The position numbers and the translations under genes are program-made. DNA of 64,000 nt from contig JAMWBK010000002.1 in assembly GCA_029953675.1 (NCBI GenBank), positions 2,170,001 to 2,234,000 on the forward strand, in the 5' to 3' direction. Below, one piece after another: positions 12,201 through 26,053 of the stretch (positions are counted from its first letter, which is position 1; every line of letters begins with the position of its first letter). Source of the DNA: Rhodosorus marinus. Taxonomy: Eukaryota; Rhodophyta; Stylonematophyceae; Stylonematales; Stylonemataceae. The notes beneath the pieces were generated by a model, which made no database searches, was not told the origin of the DNA, and was given only the letters and a program-made list of their open reading frames with translations.

Positions 12201-13046
12201 CTAGCTCGATCGTCTACGAAAGAACATATGAAAAAGGTAAGACTGTTTTTCGGAAGGACTCCAGACTACTTGCGACAGCACAGCTTCTCTCGATAATGCC
12301 CACCCTCGTTCCAACCCCCCCCCGGCCATGAAATTTAATCGCTCATCGCAGACTTATATTATCAACTAAAAGTATTTTGTTTATAGGTTTAGTTGGTCGG
12401 ACCAACATGTAAGTTAGACTTAAAACACCCCCGCGGGCACACCCTTTTCTTGATGCCGGTAGTTACTTCCACACGCTGTGTATTGTGAGACAGCTGAGTT
12501 GCGAACTTAGTTTTCGGGGGGTGCAAGTCTCGGGGTTCTTCTGGAGCATTACTATTATTTTGTATGAAAAAAGGATGATTACTGATGACAGGGGATCCAA
12601 TTTGGTCAGTGAGCCCTGTCTTTAGGGAACGTGGAGTTCGTCTTGGTTGGTCTATTTCTTTACGTATGGGCCCATTGGAAAACATAAACCTTTGTTTCAA
12701 AGGTTTTTGTTTTTGTTTTTGTTTTTTTCCGGATGTGCGAAGCTGATTCAGATTTGCACATCGTTGCAAAAATATTATGGTTTCTTTAAAATTTGCAAGC
12801 TGGTTGGATAAGGATGAATCCAATTATTTTGTGGTGCTTTTTTCTCTTGTTCGTAGAAGAGCTTTGTACGTTCCGCGCTGCATTGGGACGGTATTCTGTT
12901 ACGATAGGAATTGAAATGCTGGAATATGGCGGGTGTATATATATGTATGTAATAGCAGATGGCATACAAAATGGAGAGCTCTCGTGTAGGGGAGGAGGTG
13001 TGTGTATAACTGTGTAGAGAGCGTGCGCTGAATTTATCTAGGGAAG
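9233..13046. other. 3.8-kb gene-free spacer between the two PH-AGC kinases
   Basis: No ORF here looks like a conserved protein. An 11-bp word, ttcgggctgtg, recurs at about 9780, 9798 and 9901. There are C runs at about 10037 and 12317, a (TTTTTG)n-like stretch at about 12705-12727, and AT-rich sequence at 11270-11340 and 12050-12110. The final 250 bp before the second kinase are G/T-rich on the plus strand, with TATATATA near 12938. The rest shows no structure I can name. Confidence 0.5.
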
Positions 13047-14516
13047 ATGGAAATGGACTTATTGCAGATACGGGATAACGGGATGGCGGGAGCATACGGG
13101 AGCGTGAAGCCTGCGAAGATGAGCAAGTTCACGACGAATCTTGGGGACTCGTCAACGCAGCTTGTGATGAAGAGCAGCGCGGATTTGATTGGTGAGGCGA
13201 AGATCATTCAAGAGGGCTGCTTGTTCAAGAAAGCCGCTAACGCGACTCGTCTGGAGTTGCGGGGGCGAGTTCTTGTTTTGGGAACTGGAGAGGTTATCGA
13301 CTTGGATGACTCATGCTTTGAAAGAGGGAAGAAGCGTGAGGAAATTAAGGTGCGGGTGATGTGCGGCGAAAGTCAATTCAGAATGCAGTTCGCTTCGAAG
13401 GATGTGGCGGATAGCTGGTTCAAAAAGATGAGTCAATACACCGACAAGGTTGCCCTTGGTGACTTTGAGATAATCACACCAGTTGGAAAGGGAGGAATGG
13501 GATCAGTTTTCCTCGTGAAGCACAAGGAAACTAATGAACTCTGCGCAATGAAAGTGCTGAGGCGATACTCCGTCGAAGAGAATGAGAAGTCAATGCGAAG
13601 GGCTCTGGATGAGCGCATGGTTCTTGAAATGGTTGCTGGACACCCTTTCATGGTGCAATTGAAGTATGCTTTCCAGACTGAAAAGAATTTGTACATGGTT
13701 ACCGACTTTATGCCCGGAGGTGACCTCCACGACTATTTGCAGTCCCATAACTTCAACTTGTCGGAGGCAGTCGTGAAGCACTTATTCTCAGAAATTTTGC
13801 TTGCGATTGAGTACCTGCATGGGCTTGGAGCAGTGTACAGGGACTTGAAACCCGAGAACGTTCTCTTGGACAAGAATGGTCATATTAGGCTAGCAGATAT
13901 GGGATTGACGAAGATTCTGGAAATGGGCAGGATGGGAAGAACCAGGTCGTTCTGTGGAACTAAGAAGTTCATGGCCCCGGAAATCATGAAGAGGAAGGGC
14001 CATGGACAGGCTGCTGATATGTGGTCTCTCGGAGTGTTGCTGTTCTCCTTGCTTACTGGATTCACCCCGTACTCCGATCCGAGCTCATTCGTTCTGGAAG
14101 AGCTATCTTTCCCGAAGAAGGTGTCTCAAGACGCTACTGACTTGATCAGGAACTTGCTGCAACCAGAGAGCTCGCGGTTCACAATTGATCAGGTGAAGAA
14201 CCACAAGTGGCTTGAGGGAGTAAAGTGGGAGGATCTGTATGAGCAGGCGTACGAACCTGTTCCGGATGTTTTTGAAACCTGGGAATTGAAGATCCTGGGT
14301 GAGGGAAGGTTCCTGCACACGAAGATGGATAAACTCCGGGACTTGACAATCGGGGACTCGGTGGAGAAGGGAGAGCACTTCGCTCCTCGGCGAACAGGCA
14401 AGCTTCACCGCCTCGTGAAGAGGGGCTCGCGTGTGAATCTCATCCCCGGCTACATGTTTACCTCAAGCGTGTCTCGTGGCAGTTTCTCTGCCGGAAGTTA
14501 TGTCTCGTCCGAGTAG
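13047..14516 (+). CDS. PH domain-AGC family protein kinase (489 aa), copy 2, with DMG in place of DFG
   Basis: Intronless paralogue of the kinase at 7913. The start at 13047 is followed by another in-frame ATG at 13053. The PH-like region covers about residues 50-130 (FRMQFASKDVADSWFKK at its end). The kinase domain spans about 138-395: GKGGMGSV loop, AMKVL lysine, YRDLKPEN catalytic loop, activation segment RSFCGTKKFMAPE. The metal-binding motif reads DMG (LADMGLTK; codons 13896-13904) rather than DFG. Asp and Gly are kept, so activity is possible, as in GRKs with DLG. After the kinase a tail of about 95 residues contains NLIPGYMFTSS, matching the C-terminus of copy 1, then a Ser-rich end. 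Same strand and architecture suggest an old tandem duplication. Confidence 0.9.
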   Translation: MEMDLLQIRDNGMAGAYGSVKPAKMSKFTTNLGDSSTQLVMKSSADLIGEAKIIQEGCLFKKAANATRLELRGRVLVLGTGEVIDLDDSCFERGKKREEIKVRVMCGESQFRMQFASKDVADSWFKKMSQYTDKVALGDFEIITPVGKGGMGSVFLVKHKETNELCAMKVLRRYSVEENEKSMRRALDERMVLEMVAGHPFMVQLKYAFQTEKNLYMVTDFMPGGDLHDYLQSHNFNLSEAVVKHLFSEILLAIEYLHGLGAVYRDLKPENVLLDKNGHIRLADMGLTKILEMGRMGRTRSFCGTKKFMAPEIMKRKGHGQAADMWSLGVLLFSLLTGFTPYSDPSSFVLEELSFPKKVSQDATDLIRNLLQPESSRFTIDQVKNHKWLEGVKWEDLYEQAYEPVPDVFETWELKILGEGRFLHTKMDKLRDLTIGDSVEKGEHFAPRRTGKLHRLVKRGSRVNLIPGYMFTSSVSRGSFSAGSYVSSE

Positions 14517-16337
14517 ACGTATGGTGATAATAATATTGCACATAGAATGTAACAATTTCAAACTATTTTAAAGCTCACTTATATTAATATAAAGTATGTT
14601 CACGGGCTGAAAAAACCCCAACAATGAAAAGAAATCTTGCACAGTCAATGAAAACCAAACAAGCGTAAGAAGTATGAGCCACCCTTACAACGAAAAAACA
14701 GTCTTGTACAAGCAAAAAAAAACCAAACAAGCCTCGAGGCTCCGTTGCTTGAAAAGAGAGGGCTCTCAGCTCTTGCGGAGGACGCCTTAAACAGGCGGAG
14801 TAGTAGAGATATGTGGCGACTATACCACACAAGCGGTGGGGCGACACCGCTTGCTTGCCCGACTCTTAATGCTCTAAACGAAAACAGGGCTCATGCTGGT
14901 GGGAGAATACCAATCATCTCAACAACTGAAAGGGCAAGGTAGAGCGAGGCGCATATCTTCACGAGACCCCCCCCCTTACAGCTTCTTCCACGGTTTCTTC
15001 CACCCTGCTTCGTAGCGCCGAAAATTCCGCTTTGATAGTATTGCAGTGATTCCATTCTTTGAGTCTGACTTGCTTGTACTGAACAGCGCCCTCCACGACC
15101 TTGCTCGAGTACCTTATTCGGGGACCTCAGCCTCCCATTAAAATGACGATGATTCCAATTTCTCATGAACGGCTGGTGTCAGTGAGGTGAAAGTCCAGCG
15201 GCAATTCTGCGGTTCCAGCAAGTACCAGGTCTGCAATGAGGCGCTCCGGACAACCAGGAGCAACAGCGGGCAGGGGCGAGGATGGGCGCCAAAAAAAAAC
15301 CTATTTTCTAGATAGTTTCTCTTGGAACCCCGTCTGGCAACTTGGGTTTAGCCTAGCCTTTTTCTTCTCAGTGTTGTGGTCTCTGAATAAACGATAAGGA
15401 CAACTCGATGATCAATGGAATGACTTCAAAATGCTCGTCGAGCGGCCGCACAAGTCTCCCCGCACAAAGCTCAAAAAAACAACAATTTGGTGGATAATCA
15501 GATCCATTCCACTTCATCAAATACAAACGAAAACAATATCTTAATTAACCAATTATGTCTCTGTTTGAAACAGAATTTCAATAATATTTATATTATTATT
15601 TACGAACACAAAGAATAAGGGTGTATAATGAAAAAACAAATAGGAACACATTCTCGGCGGATAAATTTAGAACTGATTCATTGGCTTACGGAATAGGTTT
15701 TTCCAAAATAATATTGTGAATACAGGTTTGGAATCACTGTAAGGTTTGGGCATGGACGAGCCAAGATATGAATTTCAAATTTTTCTGGGTGTGTGCATGG
15801 ACATGCGATTTTGGATCATTGATCTGGTCTATGTCGGCACGGCTCGGCTGACACCTTTTTAATTTAGTAGTAGATCTCTCTGCCTCAACGGCGTCGCCTA
15901 GTTGTGTGATCGCATCGCACTGTGGAGACGATCGACCCTGTAGTTATCTGGTGTGAACCTCTCTTGAACTGAGTTTATTAGCAACCGGCAGTTCCCATTG
16001 CTCAGCAGCAAGACCCTTCAGAAGAGAGGGGAATTGGCTCACTCTTGAAACCACTGAGAAACGGGACTCGATGTTATGAATCACGCTTCATCGTCACACT
16101 GGCGGAGCTCTTCGAACTTCAAAAAGTGCCTCACCACGATCAGGATGCGTATGAACGCTCTGTTGTGATGACAGTCAAAAGCCTAAAAGTCTCACAGTTT
16201 CTTTACATCAATCAAGAGCAGGTAATCAATTTCTGTTCCCCACCAAAGTCTGAAATCTAAAAGTTGGTTTTGTTCAAGTTGAGTAAACTTTCAGCAAAGT
16301 TGATAATTGTTATGCCCTATGGAGGCATCTCCATCCG
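14517..16337. other. Convergent spacer between kinase copy 2 and the Clp-like gene
   Basis: About 1.8 kb. A near repeat of aaaaccaaacaagc occurs at about 14650 and 14720; there is a C run at about 14968-14976 and AT-rich sequence at 15530-15630. A 71-codon ORF at 16045 is not convincing. Nothing else identified. Confidence 0.5.
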
Positions 16338-17291
16338 CTACATGAATGCCACAGCCTTTGGCTCTGGGGAAATAGAAAACTCCTCCGCCGCTCGGGATAG
16401 CCGTGATGCGCCAATAATAGGGGTTCTGGTCCTAGCAAGATGATCCTCAGCGCCGCCTTCGAACATACTGGAAGCTCGCTTCAAGTTTCCCACGCTCACG
16501 ACACGCTTTAACACTTTCTTCTGCCGATGGCCCTTAGTGTCCCGCAGCCGTTCTCTAGGAATTCTAGTCCACGCCGAGACCACGCAAAGAACAGATTCAT
16601 CCGTTACTCGGCGGTTTCCACCGACAGCAACTTTGCAAGCCGCCAATAAGACGTCCACAGCCTTCAGAGGCTGCAGTCCACTAGGCATATACGACTCTGT
16701 GACGTTAACAGCAGTCTCCAAGGCATTTTCGCTAACTAGCACGTTGAACTTCAGCTCGTACTCCTCACGCTTTTTTCGAAGCACGTCCACAGTCCTTTCC
16801 ACGCTCATTGGTGATAATCTCACGACCTTGACTCTTCCTGTGACATGTGTTGTCCGCTCGAGCTCCTTTTCCGAGATCGTACCCACCAATACCTTTCTTG
16901 GATGATTGATCGTTTTCCTTATCAGCTCATGCACAGTAGGCACACCGTGCACAACAAAAACATCCTCGTACAATAGTGTTGGGTGCTCGCTCAGTGCTAG
17001 GAGCAAGTCCAACCCGTTTATGAAGACATTGTCTGATTCGTTAAGGTGGCTCTCAAGCATAGTCAGAAACTCTTCAAAACTTCCCGCTTCAGCAGCAAGC
17101 TTGCTCCAGTTCAGCTCAACCACCTTCTCGGTGGCGTGGACAATACTCCGACGTCCAGTTCCAGGCTCTCCTACCACGAGCACACTCTTCCCAGCCCCCA
17201 ACTCAATCGAAATGGCCTTCAATTCCAATTCCCTTCCAACCACCACTACGTCTCTTGTATCCGCACCCCACCGAACCCCCACGTTCGCCAT
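16338..17291 (-). CDS. Degenerate ClpA/ClpB first-ATPase-domain-like AAA+ protein (317 aa)
   Basis: Single exon from ATG at 17291. Residues about 15-240 follow the first AAA+ module (D1) of Hsp100/Clp proteins: VVVGRELELKAISIEL then GEPGTGRRSIV at the Walker A site, NVFINGLDLLL at Walker B, VLVGTISEKELER near sensor 1, and LSPMSVERTVDVLRKK plus PSGLQPLKAVDVLLAA from the small helical subdomain. Compared with the family, the Walker A Lys is Arg, the Walker B Asp-Glu is Asn-Gly, and the Arg-Arg-Phe arginine-finger segment is missing. There is no Clp N-domain, no middle coiled coil and no second ATPase module. The tail of about 75 residues is basic and unstructured. It probably cannot hydrolyse ATP and may be a regulator or adaptor for a true Clp, possibly plastidial, though no clear transit peptide is visible. 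The intact 954-bp frame argues against a pseudogene. Confidence 0.75.
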   Translation of the reverse strand: MANVGVRWGADTRDVVVVGRELELKAISIELGAGKSVLVVGEPGTGRRSIVHATEKVVELNWSKLAAEAGSFEEFLTMLESHLNESDNVFINGLDLLLALSEHPTLLYEDVFVVHGVPTVHELIRKTINHPRKVLVGTISEKELERTTHVTGRVKVVRLSPMSVERTVDVLRKKREEYELKFNVLVSENALETAVNVTESYMPSGLQPLKAVDVLLAACKVAVGGNRRVTDESVLCVVSAWTRIPRERLRDTKGHRQKKVLKRVVSVGNLKRASSMFEGGAEDHLARTRTPIIGASRLSRAAEEFSISPEPKAVAFM

Positions 17292-19682
17292 GAGTCCTCA
17301 AACCTTCGCCAAAATAATCTCTAGGTCACTAAATCCTCCCAGTCCATACTCTACCTTCCCCACATCGTCATCAACAAAATAAACACGCAAATCACATTCA
17401 CGTAACCGTAAGCTTTACTGGGCAGCTGCCCCAAGCACTATCCATCTCCAACTCACTTGTTAACCCAAAAACTCGGACGACACACAACGTAGGGGAAAAA
17501 AACGTTGCACTGCCGTCCTCCCTTCGGTCACGCTCCTCCGAACCACTCAAAACAGAGAAAGCAGAAAAATGCCCTCAAACCAGCGAAACCGTTTACCGCA
17601 CACTGTCCAAACTTCCACTTCAGGTACAAGCTTCCTTTCCCCCCAACCCCTCACTCTCCACACGTCGGCAAAATCGCCTACTCTAGCACATCCTCGAGCT
17701 CTCCTCCCTCCCTTCCAGTCTTCCCCCCACTCCCTTCCAGTCTTCCCCCCCCTCCACCGCCCCGCCTTACCCTCGCTCTTCTCTGCCAGCAGCCAACACG
17801 CCCAAAAAAAAACCCACGCCTTTTACCTTCTGACGGGCCCTTGGAAAAACCACCAGAAAACCCTCCATCAACACGCCATCCTAAGTGCCTTTTATTCAAC
17901 AAAGAATAAAAAAACACCTTGTTTTCCCACTCGTTATCTCATCCAACAAACTCCCCCGACCAAAAAAACCAACCTTTCCTTCATCTCAAGCAGCGTAGAA
18001 ACAAAAGAAGCAGTTTTGTGGGCCCATCAAAACAGAAGAAAAAAATAACATGGAAATCCCTCCCCCCCCCCCAGAAAACGATAAAACTAAACAGGGTAAA
18101 AGCTTGATCGTTCCGGTTACGGGTCTATTAATATTTATCTCATACGGCGGCAAATGGCAGAATCCCAACCCTACCCTAGTCTTCTGGTACCCCCCTAAAA
18201 AGGGGAGAGATCTTTGCTGTTTTTTTTTTCACTCTATTGCAAAAAGGTGGAATATAGTTTAGTTCTTCATATTAATCTACCCTTAGGCGAAACGGGATAT
18301 GTAAAAAAGAAAAAACCAAAGGGTGCGATGAATGGTTAATCTGCCCAGTTGAAACTCAACCCGTCTTCCATATGAGGGGTTAAGTAAATTTTTGTTCCTT
18401 TTTTGACAGCAAAACTAGATTCAAAAATAGGGAGAGGGAAGAGGTAACATTGGTTATTTTTCAAACGGCTTTTTTGGCCCATGCTCATATTGAAATTCCC
18501 CCTCTTTTTACCCACTCCAAAAAGAATATTTTTTAGGCGTAAAAACACTTTTTTTAACGATAAATATCGATCTGTATATATATCTCAACAATAAAATTAC
18601 AAAAGATAAAGGAAAAGAACGCTGGTAGATTCTATTGAATAGTCGAAAACAATTTCAAGTACTGCAATTAAATAAATCCGGGACTGCATTTCATTGTATT
18701 TCTATTCGACAATTTCATCTTGAATAGTTTATATTTTTGTGAAATCGTGTTCTGGAGGTCTTCGTCTTCGATTTTTCGGTGTCAGCTTACAAATAAATAA
18801 CGAAAAATGTGATTAGTACACACCCTGAAGAACCGTGAGGGAGCACACTCGTTGCAAACACTTCGAAAGCGTCATCAAAAACTTCAATCTATTTTAGGAT
18901 ATATCTGTCTTTTCTTTCATATTTAAGCTATAATGTTGAAGTTGACTGAAACGTTTTGGTGACGTTTATAATGGTACTAAATTTCCTGCTGTTTGGAGTT
19001 TGAAATGGGAAAGGGAAGGTGCTTCTGGAAAGAGTCGAGCGAGGCGTGTACAGAAAGTTGTTAGTTTAGATGACAAAAAAAAAAGTGTGTACAAGTTGAT
19101 TTTTGATGTGAACTCCCACTGTACAAATACGCAGGGCGCCGCAGGTTGCAGCGGACGCCATCGGAACGCTTACAAAGATGTTTCCCACGTCTGCGCGACA
19201 CAATGCAATAATCAGTCGTAGTACAGCTGTTTTTCACGCAACTTTTATCCGTCATAGTACAGTTTTTTCTCACGCAGCTTCTAGAGGCCAGCTGCTCTGA
19301 CGAACGCTCCCGACGCGTTGCGGCGCTGGCTTCGAAGTGAATGACTGTCGAGAAAAGCGGATTGGGTGCGACGCATTTTCCCTTGTGTTGTTGTGCGAAG
19401 CCCCCGCACTCCAGGACGCGTGTTGTTGCGGGAGATGGACACTTGTTTTAAGGGCCTCCTTGTATGTACAGATACAAACACAGAATCGATGGTCAACATC
19501 ACCCGCTGAAGCTCGTATTTTAACTCCTTAGATATTTCTCCTTTGTTGTGCAAGGCTGTTTTCCCACTATTCGTTCTCGGCAGCTTTTACAGCTCTCGAC
19601 AGCGCTGTTGATGACGCTCGCTCGTTTAGTTGCCTACTCGCAGCTCTGTTTCTATTCGCCTCTCAAGTAGAACCATGTGGAA
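17292..19682. other. Spacer: C/A-rich promoter block, then AT-rich sequence
   Basis: From 17300 to 18080 the plus strand is strongly C/A-rich (for example the C/T-rich block 17690-17760 and a 10-C run near 18061), the usual pattern upstream of minus-strand genes here. From 18300 to 18960 it becomes AT-rich. From 19000 to 19680 there are only short ORFs without recognisable content. It also contains the 3' flank of PEX12. Confidence 0.5.
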
Positions 19683-20987
19683 TCACTGACTCTCATAAAT
19701 CCGCCGAATGTCAGAAGTTGTGGATGGAATCATCGTCACCGGGCACCTGCTGTGCTCTTCTACATATTCAAAAATGCATCGATAGCAGTACGCAAAACCT
19801 GAGGTAGTCTGCGTCCAATTTCAGTTGGAGAAGAAGAACGCGAAGAGCTTAGCGGCGAAACCCGAGCACGCGAGCAAATATGCCCGAATCAGTGTTCGCA
19901 TGGGTCTACTTACGCAAGCTGCCGGGTTTGTTCTCTTCTTGCGACAGATTGGACAATCATCTTTGGACCTTGGCAGGCCCGCGTCAGCACTCTGTGATTG
20001 ACCGATGGGCTCTGGTGGCTTCAAGATTGCATTGGACTTCCTCGAGGAATGGTTCTGCAGACACAATGAGAGGCCCTGGTCTTTCAGAAGCGGCGTGGCT
20101 TCTTGCACCACGGGTAGGCGCGAATCCACATGGACGTACCTCAACGCGATAATAGTACTCGATAGCTTTGAACGCGAATACGCCAACGATCAGGCCGTAC
20201 TTGAAGCCAGTCAAAACGGAACTGAGGAAACGCCAGAATTTGCTTTTCGGGAGGTCTCTTGGTCCGGGCTGTCTCATAGTGACCTGCATTTCTTTTAGCG
20301 ACAGTCGTCTCACAATTACTGTGGAAGGGAACGAGAACTTCAGCACTCCCGCGGAATCGTTTTTAACAGTTCAGAGGAATTCGCCTTACATCTTTGCATA
20401 TGCAGAAGAGGAGAAAAATATTGAATCCTCTCGAATAAATACAGCAGGTTATATGCAAGGTGCACCAAGTCGTAAGCTGAGCTTAGAAAAGGGTACAGCC
20501 TGATTAGCGCTGACTTCAGTCTCGCTCTAGGATGTTGCTCATCCCTTTCAACATTCGAACTCAGCCCTTGGAGCAGTCTGGTCGCGTTTCCTCCTGAAAC
20601 GCGCTCGTACAATTCATCAAACTTGGATTTCAGGTATGGAACCATCACGTTGCAGAGCAAAGAGGTAGCAATGCTCTTGCGAGGCAAGGCCGCAAGCTCA
20701 GAATTGGCTTCGAACGCTGACTTTGCGCAGTCTCTTCGCAACGAGTAGAAGGCTTCGGAGATTGAACCGCTCGACCTCACGAGCGAGTTCCACTCCAGGG
20801 AGAAATGGAGTAACAAAAAGCACTCATCCGAATACGGTATGAGCTTAAAAAAAAGCGGCTGTCTCACGGCCAGAACCTCGAGAGCGAAACTCACGGCAGG
20901 TCGAAGCGCCAAAATCAGTTTCTCCTGTGCGTACATCTCAAAGAAAGATGGGCGCAACTCGCCGTTTATGGCACTTGTAAAAAACAT
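19683..20987 (-). CDS. PEX12: Peroxisome assembly protein 12 (RING peroxin)
   Basis: Exons (minus): 20987..20390, 20318..20140, 20054..19914, 19808..19683, all in frame; 347 residues, close to 359 in human PEX12. The N-terminal domain (FELRPAVSF-like helices around LRPAVSFALEVLAVRQP) and the conserved VPYLKSKFDELYE and SPLLHMQRL segments match PEX12. The C-terminus carries the family's incomplete RING: CPICRKKR (about residue 293), then SGFAYCYRCIFEYVEEHSRC, PVT. As known for PEX12, fewer zinc ligands are present than in a canonical RING. With PEX2 and PEX10 it forms the peroxisomal membrane ubiquitin ligase and channel that recycles the import receptor PEX5. The first ATG in frame is 20987; an upstream GTG frame extension is not needed. 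Confidence 0.93.
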
Positions 20988-21737
20988 ACTGCCTCCGGGC
21001 TCTCCCTTACGCACGAATTAAACCGCTCTAGGCCAATCCTGCATCTCAAGACTTGTACATAATCTTGCCCAAACCTTTGCAAAGCTGACAACCCCCGATC
21101 CTCGCTTAATCTCTTGAAAGCTTCTTGCTTCGAAACTCCCTGCAACATTTTTTCGCCTTTCTCCCACCGACACTTACCACTTTCGCTCTTACTCTCTTTT
21201 CCGAGTAGGAGAGCAAAACGTCATCTGATGATGGAGGACAAATCTTGGGAATTGCGATCATTTCTCAAAAAATTTCAGGCAAACTGCTTGAGTGGAACAT
21301 TTGATTTTGGCCTGATCGATCAAGTTCTACGTCATGAGGAGAAAGTCGCCCGCGCGTGGGAATCATTCACAAAGTTTTAGAGTTGGACATCATGATGTGG
21401 ATGGTATGGATAGGAAATCAAGGACGTGAATTATGTTCAGCTCCTGAAACGTGGTGGTGGGTTTAAGCGGAGCAGCTTGACCTTGTCCTCACCCCTCTGC
21501 AGCACCTTTTGTAATCCTGATGCTTTGCGCTTCCGCTGCACATTGATGGCCCGGCCGTGTTCAAGGGGTTTCTCCCTGTCAGACGACGTGGGTCACCTTA
21601 ATAAGCATCAGAGCTCCGGTCATCACCCGGGCTACGGGAGCTTTGCGGCACTTAGCTGCGAAGTTGAGTTTTCTTGTTTTTGGATATGTCCCTCAACAAC
21701 GGTTATTAGAACTACACAACAAGCTTAGTCATTACAG
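20988..21737. other. Spacer upstream of PEX12 with possible small plus-strand ORFs
   Basis: The first 200 bp are C/T-rich on the plus strand, as expected for the PEX12 promoter. On the plus strand 21228..21380 encodes a 50-residue protein-like ORF, and a second open stretch about 21628..21790 reads LRHLAAKLSFLVFGYV. They could be exons of a small gene, but no splice links were convincing. Confidence 0.4.
21228..21380 (+). CDS. Candidate small ORF (50 aa), unknown
   Basis: Begins MMEDKSWELRSFLKKFQA and ends WESFTKF; composition is helical and charged, and it lies divergent from PEX12, sharing its promoter region. It might be complete, or the first exon of a gene continuing towards 21640-21790. 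I recognise no family. Low confidence. Confidence 0.2.
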   Translation: MMEDKSWELRSFLKKFQANCLSGTFDFGLIDQVLRHEEKVARAWESFTKF

Positions 21738-24955
<3,218 letters not shown>

Positions 24956-26053
24956 AATTCGTTCTCCGGGAGGGCGGACGTTGCCCCGCCTCAGAGGAGA
25001 CGCCTCTGCCGGTACTCCCCTACCCTCACCAAAAAAAAAACTAAAAACGCTCAACGCCCTTCCCTCAGCAAAAATACAACCGCATCCACGAATCTATCCC
25101 TAACGCCAAACATCTTTCGCACCATCCAAAAAACGCTCCCATCCATGCAATCCAGCAACCCCAAAAATCCAAACCAGCCAGACAAACAACCAGACTCCTC
25201 CTACTCCGACCAAAAAATCTATAAAACGAAAAAACCACCCAACGATCACTCCTTCGCGCGCTGCTGAATTCAACACTTTCGATTCTTCTTTCCAACCTCT
25301 ACCTCTCTCCCACTCCACGCAAAAAAGGCTTCCCTCACCCCCCACCCTTCCCACCCTCCCTTTCCCAATTAGCAAGTTTCCAATGGCTGCACAACTTCTC
25401 CCGCAGAAATAAAGCAGTCATAAATCCGGGCACGAAAGAAAACGCTCCCTCTGGATGGAGCGCAACAGTTTCCGAAGAGTTTTTCCGGCCCAAAAAAAAA
25501 AAACACGAGAACAATTGACCCTTTTATTCTTAATTTAATTGAACAGTGGAACAATTTTCGAAGGGCACCTACGTGTATTATGGGCCAGTCTACTGAGTCC
25601 TTTTGGCCCTCTAAAAATCTCAAAATTCCATCTTTTGGAAGGTTTTCATTGGATAAAAGTCATGTTGGATAGGGTATTTCTCCAATAGATAGTGAGCAAT
25701 GTTCGGTTACCGAATTTTTTGATTAGAAATATGAGAGTTTTGGGTGTCAAAATCGCTTAGACGTTGGGCGTTGACGACCTCAATGGCATTGTTTCGCAAG
25801 CTTTTGATTGCGTATTGATTAGGCAGAGGTTGGAGCACTATGGAGGACTGGGAGGGGGAGAAGGGAGGGGAACGCTGTTCAGCGGTTGGGCTGACATCCA
25901 TTGCTTTTTTTCACGACGAAATTGATGATTTTAAGCTTCGTCTCAATTATCGATCTCTTTGCAATTTGCGGGCGTTCCGTTTTGCCTAGTATGTAGGGTA
26001 TGCGGAGGGTTGAGTGAAGTGACTTTTACCGCTTGCTTTTTGGGACGGGTACG
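24956..26053. other. Divergent intergenic region between kinase-ankyrin gene and PSD
   Basis: 1.1 kb. The half nearest the kinase (24960-25400) is C/A-rich on the plus strand; the half nearest PSD (25720-26050) is G/T-rich on the plus strand, so the skew switches near 25500-25700, the midpoint of a back-to-back promoter pair. A runs occur at 25031-25040 and 25492-25502. No coding potential that I trust. Confidence 0.6.

Noticed and set aside
20966-21148. 61-codon minus-strand ORF just upstream of PEX12
   Set aside because: Different frame from PEX12, overlaps its start and would need a 40-bp intron; at most a uORF.
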